This document shows positions 35,103-38,845 of a stretch of 38,845 nucleotides of DNA, in pieces. Below the pieces are notes generated by a model that worked only from the letters and a program-made list of their open reading frames with translations, ran no database searches and was not told the DNA's origin. The stretch is from Bacteroidota bacterium. Lineage in GTDB: Bacteria > Bacteroidota > Bacteroidia > B-17B0 > Aurantibacillaceae. The translations under genes and the position numbers were made by a program. Position 1 is the stretch's first letter; every line of letters starts with the position of its first letter. The DNA lies in NCBI GenBank assembly GCA_025362395.1, contig JANYGK010000012.1, positions 1-38,845 of the forward strand. Reading direction: 5' to 3'.

Positions 35103-36515
35103 TTGAAAGCATATCTGATATATTCAGCGGGTAAATTTACGTCATCAAAAAAAATGCTTGACGTAAAGAATCCTTATAACAATACTTTAATTGCTAAAAC
35201 TTATTTAGCGGATAAGCATATTCTGAACACTGCTATTGAAAAATCATTATCCGTTCAGGGAGCTCTAAAAGAATTATCTTCTCTGAAAAAATTTGAAATT
35301 CTTTTGCAGATTTCAACAGCGCTTAACGAAAATAAAAAACACCTTGCGCAAATACTTTGCTTGGAGAGCGGTAAGCCTATACAATACGCCATTAGTGAAA
35401 TAGAGCGTTCGGTACAAACTTTTTTAATTGCCGCGGAAGAAACAAAAAGGTTACCTAAAGATTATATGTCGCTAGACTGGACCCCCGGTGGAGCAGGTAA
35501 AGAAGGCATTGTTAATTATTTTCCTATTGGCTTAATTGCCGGTATTTCGCCTTTTAATTTCCCCATGAATTTGGCGGTACATAAAATAGCCCCGGCCATT
35601 GCAAGTGGTTGTCCTATTATTTTGAAGCCCGCAAGCAGCACACCGTTATCTTGTTTAGAACTTGCCAAAATTATTGACAAAACAGATCTTCCGAAAGGAG
35701 CTGTGTCTATTTTACCCATGGACAGGGAAACCGGTAATTTAATGGTAACCGATGAACGCTTTAAACTACTGAGCTTTACAGGTTCGCCGGTTGTTGGTTG
35801 GAAAATGAAAGAGCAAAGCGGAAAGAAAAAAGTAGTATTGGAATTGGGAGGTAATGCCGCAACCGTTATTACGCAGACAGCAGATTTGAAAGATGCACTT
35901 CCGAAATGCCTGATGGGCGCTTTCTCTTACAGCGGCCAGATCTGCATACATGCGCAACGTTTTATTGTTCATGAATCGTTTTATAAAAAATTTACAGCTG
36001 ACCTTAAGGCAGCGACCCTAAAATTACATTACGGAAATCCTGCAGATAAAAAAACCGATGTATCGAATATGATTGATGAAGAAAACGCGATACGTGTTGA
36101 GGAATGGGTAAATGAAGCGCTTAGGAAAGGCGCTAAATTAATTTGCGGAGGAAAAAGAAAAGGCAGTTATTATGAACCTACTATTTTAACGAACTGTAAT
36201 TCGAAAATGAAAGTGTATGCCGAGGAAGTGTTTGGGCCTGTGGTATGTATTAATTCATATAACACCATTGAGGAAGCTATTGACTTGGCTAACGATACAA
36301 AGTTCGGGTTACAGTGCGGTGTCTTTACAAACTCCATTATGGATTTAGATACCTGTTTTAAAGGTATAGACGTTGGCGGCATTATTCATAACCATGTGCC
36401 TACATTACGCTTCGATCAAATGCCTTACGGGGGAATTAAAGAAAGCGGCTTAGGCAGAGAAGGTGTAAAATATGCCATTATGGATATGATGGAACCAAAA
36501 GTGTTGGTAAAATAA
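35103..36515 (+). CDS. NAD(P)-dependent aldehyde dehydrogenase
   Basis: A 470-residue enzyme that oxidises an aldehyde to an acid. The active-site residues can be read: N152 in SPFNFPMN, K175 in ILKPASSTPLS, E247 in VVLELGGNAA and nucleophile C281 in YSGQICIHAQR. EVFGPVV and the C-terminal MPYGGIKESGLGREG are standard. The GQICIHAQR form points to the broad succinate-semialdehyde/lactaldehyde/non-phosphorylating-GAPDH group; the substrate is open. The start is TTG directly abutting the gldA stop (TAATTG). It is preferred because IYSAGKF...LDVKNPYN is the expected N-terminus, and the first ATG, 17 codons later, would remove part of it. Co-transcription with gldA is likely, without an obvious functional link. 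Confidence 0.9.
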   Translation: MKAYLIYSAGKFTSSKKMLDVKNPYNNTLIAKTYLADKHILNTAIEKSLSVQGALKELSSLKKFEILLQISTALNENKKHLAQILCLESGKPIQYAISEIERSVQTFLIAAEETKRLPKDYMSLDWTPGGAGKEGIVNYFPIGLIAGISPFNFPMNLAVHKIAPAIASGCPIILKPASSTPLSCLELAKIIDKTDLPKGAVSILPMDRETGNLMVTDERFKLLSFTGSPVVGWKMKEQSGKKKVVLELGGNAATVITQTADLKDALPKCLMGAFSYSGQICIHAQRFIVHESFYKKFTADLKAATLKLHYGNPADKKTDVSNMIDEENAIRVEEWVNEALRKGAKLICGGKRKGSYYEPTILTNCNSKMKVYAEEVFGPVVCINSYNTIEEAIDLANDTKFGLQCGVFTNSIMDLDTCFKGIDVGGIIHNHVPTLRFDQMPYGGIKESGLGREGVKYAIMDMMEPKVLVK

Positions 36516-36592
36516 CACCAACAAGTATGTTACACATTTTTCCCTTTGGGGCGAACGTATTTTTAATTTAACCTTTAAATACATTTATATTA

Positions 36593-36623
36593 CTTGGTAA
36601 TTTAAAAAACTCCTTTATTTTTG
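36593..36623 (+). promoter_or_regulatory. Promoter of the lipoprotein gene
   Basis: CTTG (36593-36596), a 19-bp spacer and TATTTTTG (36616-36623, exact TAnnTTTG) form a near-consensus Bacteroidota promoter. Transcription would start near 36630, leaving an AT-rich leader of about 70 nt before the ATG at 36702. Confidence 0.7.
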
Positions 36624-36701
36624 TAGCCGGTTGTTTACTCCCCAAAATAAATCATGTTAAAACAACTACAGCTTATATATTAAAAAAAATAATAAAACCA
36701 C

Positions 36702-37556
36702 ATGAAACTATTAAATCTATTACTTGCTCTTTTTTTAACTTCATTACTTGTAGCATGCACCAGTAAGCCTGATGAGGTTAAGGAAACAGAAGAAGTTATA
36801 ACGGATACCCCTAAAGATACTACACCCATTACGGTAAATGAGGAAACTAAGTTTAAGTTCGATTTTGCGATCGCTAATATTCCTTCACCGGTAGCAAGTA
36901 TTAATGAGCTTTCTAATTGGGGAGTAGATTACAATAACACCTTATTGGCAGATCCGAAGAAGCCGATCGCTATAGGAAATGAATTTTCAAAAGCAGTTGC
37001 TTTAGGCGTTTATAATATAGATATGTCTTACGCAATGGTTAATAACAAAGGCGAAGATGTATTAAAATATATGAAAAATGTAGTGAAGTCTGCCGATGAG
37101 CTTGGACTTAAAAGCGCGGTAGATAATATGATAGGTAAGCGTGCTGAACAAAACTTATCGAACAAAGATTCTTTACTGAAAATTGTAGATGAAATTTTCG
37201 TAAAAAGTGACGCATATTTAAGAACCAACGAACGTGTTTACACAGCCGCAGCAGTGTTTGCAGGCTCATGGGTGGAAAGTTTATTTTTAACTTGCAAAAT
37301 AGCGGAAAGTATAACAGACCCCGCAGCTAAAGAAAAAGCATACAAGCATTTATGGGATCAACGCTTTTATCTTAAAAACTTAAATGATCTTTTAGGGGAG
37401 TATAAAGATAAAAAAGAGTGCGTGGGTTTAAATACTGAATTGAAAAAGATACACGCCGAAATTGACGCTATTAAAGATCCTAAAGATCTTAAAGAAGCAC
37501 AGTTCAAAGCAATCTCTTCAAAGGTATATGTTTTAAGAGCTTCTATAACTAAATAG
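36702..37556 (+). CDS. Lipoprotein of unknown function
   Basis: A 284-residue lipoprotein. The signal peptide ends in the lipobox LLVAC (lipidated C19), followed by an acidic Thr/Glu-rich linker (about 20-50) and an all-helical domain (about 50-284). The tail after Cys (TSKPDEVKETEEV) is acidic, which may favour display on the cell surface in this phylum, though it is no clear export signal. I recognise no named family; I believe similar helical lipoproteins occur in other Bacteroidota. It has its own promoter and its own terminator, so it is a single-gene transcript. Confidence 0.8.
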   Translation: MKLLNLLLALFLTSLLVACTSKPDEVKETEEVITDTPKDTTPITVNEETKFKFDFAIANIPSPVASINELSNWGVDYNNTLLADPKKPIAIGNEFSKAVALGVYNIDMSYAMVNNKGEDVLKYMKNVVKSADELGLKSAVDNMIGKRAEQNLSNKDSLLKIVDEIFVKSDAYLRTNERVYTAAAVFAGSWVESLFLTCKIAESITDPAAKEKAYKHLWDQRFYLKNLNDLLGEYKDKKECVGLNTELKKIHAEIDAIKDPKDLKEAQFKAISSKVYVLRASITK

Positions 37557-37575
37557 TTTTTAATAATACATTACA

Positions 37576-37606
37576 GCCCTCCGTTAATAGCGGAGGGCTT
37601 TTTTTT
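37576..37606 (+). terminator. Rho-independent terminator after the lipoprotein gene
   Basis: GCCCTCCG and CGGAGGGC form a perfect 8-bp stem (37576-37583 with 37591-37598) around a 7-nt loop, followed by eight T. It lies 20 bp after the lipoprotein stop codon. Confidence 0.92.
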
Positions 37607-37769
37607 ATCAATATATTGTTGGCTAAAACAAGGCACGGATTAAACTTGTTTGACTGATTTAAAAGGGATAAAAAGGCGGTAATTTATTTAATCTGCATCA
37701 TTCGGCTTCCGGTTATATTAATGAGCTGTTAAGAAGTCTAAATTGAAAGCCTGAAACGGTTTTTATCAC

Positions 37770-37777
37770 TATCTTTG
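37770..37777 (+). promoter_or_regulatory. Putative -7 promoter element of the C45 hydrolase gene
   Basis: TATCTTTG matches TAnnTTTG exactly and ends 8 bp before the first ATG (37786), giving another nearly leaderless transcript. A -33 TTTG at the right distance is not seen. Confidence 0.5.
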
Positions 37778-37785
37778 CCCTGCAA

Positions 37786-38845
37786 ATGATGTGGCGTAAA
37801 CTTCGTAAAATATTCCTGAGAACTTTAGCAGTTTTTATTGTTTTGATCATTGGTTTTGGGATTTATTTTTACTTAGCCATTCAAATAACGGTTCCTAAAA
37901 TTACCAACGATACCACGCTTAATTGGAAGCGTGTGAAACCGGGTAACGAATTTTACAAGGTCAATAATAATTGGCTAAGGCACAGTAAAAGTGGTTTATG
38001 GGAGCTGTATGTTGAAGGCACAGGTTATGAACGCGGCATCGCAAATGGTATGCTTACCAAAGAACTGCACGAGTTTCAGGAAGATGTGTTTGTAGGCCAA
38101 ATAAAACTATTGGTGCCTAACATTAATTATTTAAAGTTCCTTAAATTTTTCGTCGCCTACTTTAACCGACACTTACCCGATAATATTATTGAAGAATATA
38201 AAGAAGAAATTTTAGGCATTTCTAAATTTGCAAGTGATAAATATGATTTTATTGCTCCTAAATACCATCGCATTTTAAATTACCATGGAGCGCATGATAT
38301 CGGCCACGCTCTGCAAGATAAAAATATGACAGTAGGCTGCACTTCTTTTTCTGTTTGGGATACTAAAAGTGCCGACGGTAAATTATTAGTGGGACGTAAT
38401 TTCGATTTTTACAGTGGTGATGATTTCGCGAAAAATAAAATCGTTCAGTTTACAAACCCAACTACCGGGTATAAATTTGCTACAGTAACCTGGGCAGGAT
38501 TCATTGGTGCGTGCAGTGGTATGAACGAAAAAGGTCTGACCGTTACTATTAACGCCGCTAAAAGTTCTGTTCCAACTGATGCCGCTACACCTATTGCATT
38601 GCTTGCAAGAGAAATTCTACAATATGCGAAGAACCATGAAGAGGCTATTTCCATTGCACATAAAAGAAATGTATTTGTTTCGGAAAGTATTTTAATTGGC
38701 AGCGCTTCAGATAATAGAACGATCAGCATAGAAAAATCGCCTGAAAAAATGGATGTGTATGATGTTGGTAATTCAAAAGAACTAATTTGGCGATACAGTG
38801 AAGAACTTTCAATAACATTAGTCAGGTTAGCCAAGTCGTTCGCAT
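37786..38845 (+). CDS. C45-family hydrolase/acyltransferase (penicillin acyltransferase-like), 3' end cut off
   Basis: An open frame of 353 codons runs off the window end, so no stop is seen. A single N-terminal membrane helix (LRTLAVFIVLIIGFGIYFYL, about 12-31) is followed by a helical part with YVEGTGYERGIANGMLTKEL. The Ntn-hydrolase core has the likely self-cleavage site and nucleophile C185 in VGCTSFSVWD, then LVGRNFDFY, TWAGFIGACSGMNEKGLTVT and a DNRTISIEKSPE strand. Members cleave or form amide bonds and are activated by autoproteolysis before the Cys. The membrane helix places the enzyme outside the cytoplasm. The start may be either of two adjacent ATGs. The last 20 codons do not show the TNH-type strand usually following this point. 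Confidence 0.85.
   Translation, partial: MMWRKLRKIFLRTLAVFIVLIIGFGIYFYLAIQITVPKITNDTTLNWKRVKPGNEFYKVNNNWLRHSKSGLWELYVEGTGYERGIANGMLTKELHEFQEDVFVGQIKLLVPNINYLKFLKFFVAYFNRHLPDNIIEEYKEEILGISKFASDKYDFIAPKYHRILNYHGAHDIGHALQDKNMTVGCTSFSVWDTKSADGKLLVGRNFDFYSGDDFAKNKIVQFTNPTTGYKFATVTWAGFIGACSGMNEKGLTVTINAAKSSVPTDAATPIALLAREILQYAKNHEEAISIAHKRNVFVSESILIGSASDNRTISIEKSPEKMDVYDVGNSKELIWRYSEELSITLVRLAKSFA

Overview
The window looks like chromosomal DNA of an AT-rich member of the Bacteroidota. The basis is a type IX secretion (T9SS) locus with PorP/SprF proteins and gliding-type C-terminal domains, a GldA-type ABC ATPase, several promoters matching the Bacteroidota -7 element TAnnTTTG, and few Shine-Dalgarno sequences. 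No rRNA, tRNA or CRISPR array was recognised. The genus cannot be fixed from the sequence alone.

Layout. 1-2.3 kb: a leftward tyrosine recombinase with an extra N-terminal domain. Behind its start is an uninterrupted array of 28 units of 20 bp, followed by a gene-free stretch with a palindrome and a rho-independent terminator. 2.4-9.7 kb: a rightward signalling operon made of a REC-PAS histidine kinase, a large CHASE3-HAMP-GAF hybrid kinase with three receivers, a single-domain response regulator, CheR and a CheB lacking a receiver, then a small unknown protein. 9.75-10.25 kb: a decayed DUF559 (Vsr-like) endonuclease gene enclosed by inverted, hairpin-bearing repeats, which looks like a small dead mobile cassette. 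10.3-14.9 kb (leftward): purT between two exported proteins of unknown function, then an aldo/keto reductase coupled to a class III CoA-transferase. 15.0-21.7 kb (leftward): a tetR-tolC-adaptor-RND efflux operon with a well-defined promoter, a candidate operator and a terminator.

21.8-33.1 kb (rightward): an 11-kb T9SS surface-protein operon. Two very large secreted proteins (IgGFc-binding-like head, 4 or 5 tandem repeats of about 90 residues, three PKD domains, type B C-terminal domain) are each followed at once by a PorP/SprF protein. A protein with the domain order of PorE (TPR, PD40 propeller, carboxypeptidase-regulatory-like, OmpA) closes the operon. This fits paired secretion and anchoring of two paralogous adhesins. 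33.1-38.8 kb: rsgA (leftward), gldA and an aldehyde dehydrogenase (rightward), a lipoprotein of unknown function with promoter and terminator, and the start of a C45-family (penicillin acyltransferase-like) hydrolase cut by the window end.

The parts most worth a second look are the recombinase with its 20-bp array, the DUF559 cassette with hairpin-bearing ends, and the duplicated adhesin-PorP operon. All functional statements come from reading the sequence against remembered family features; no search was run.
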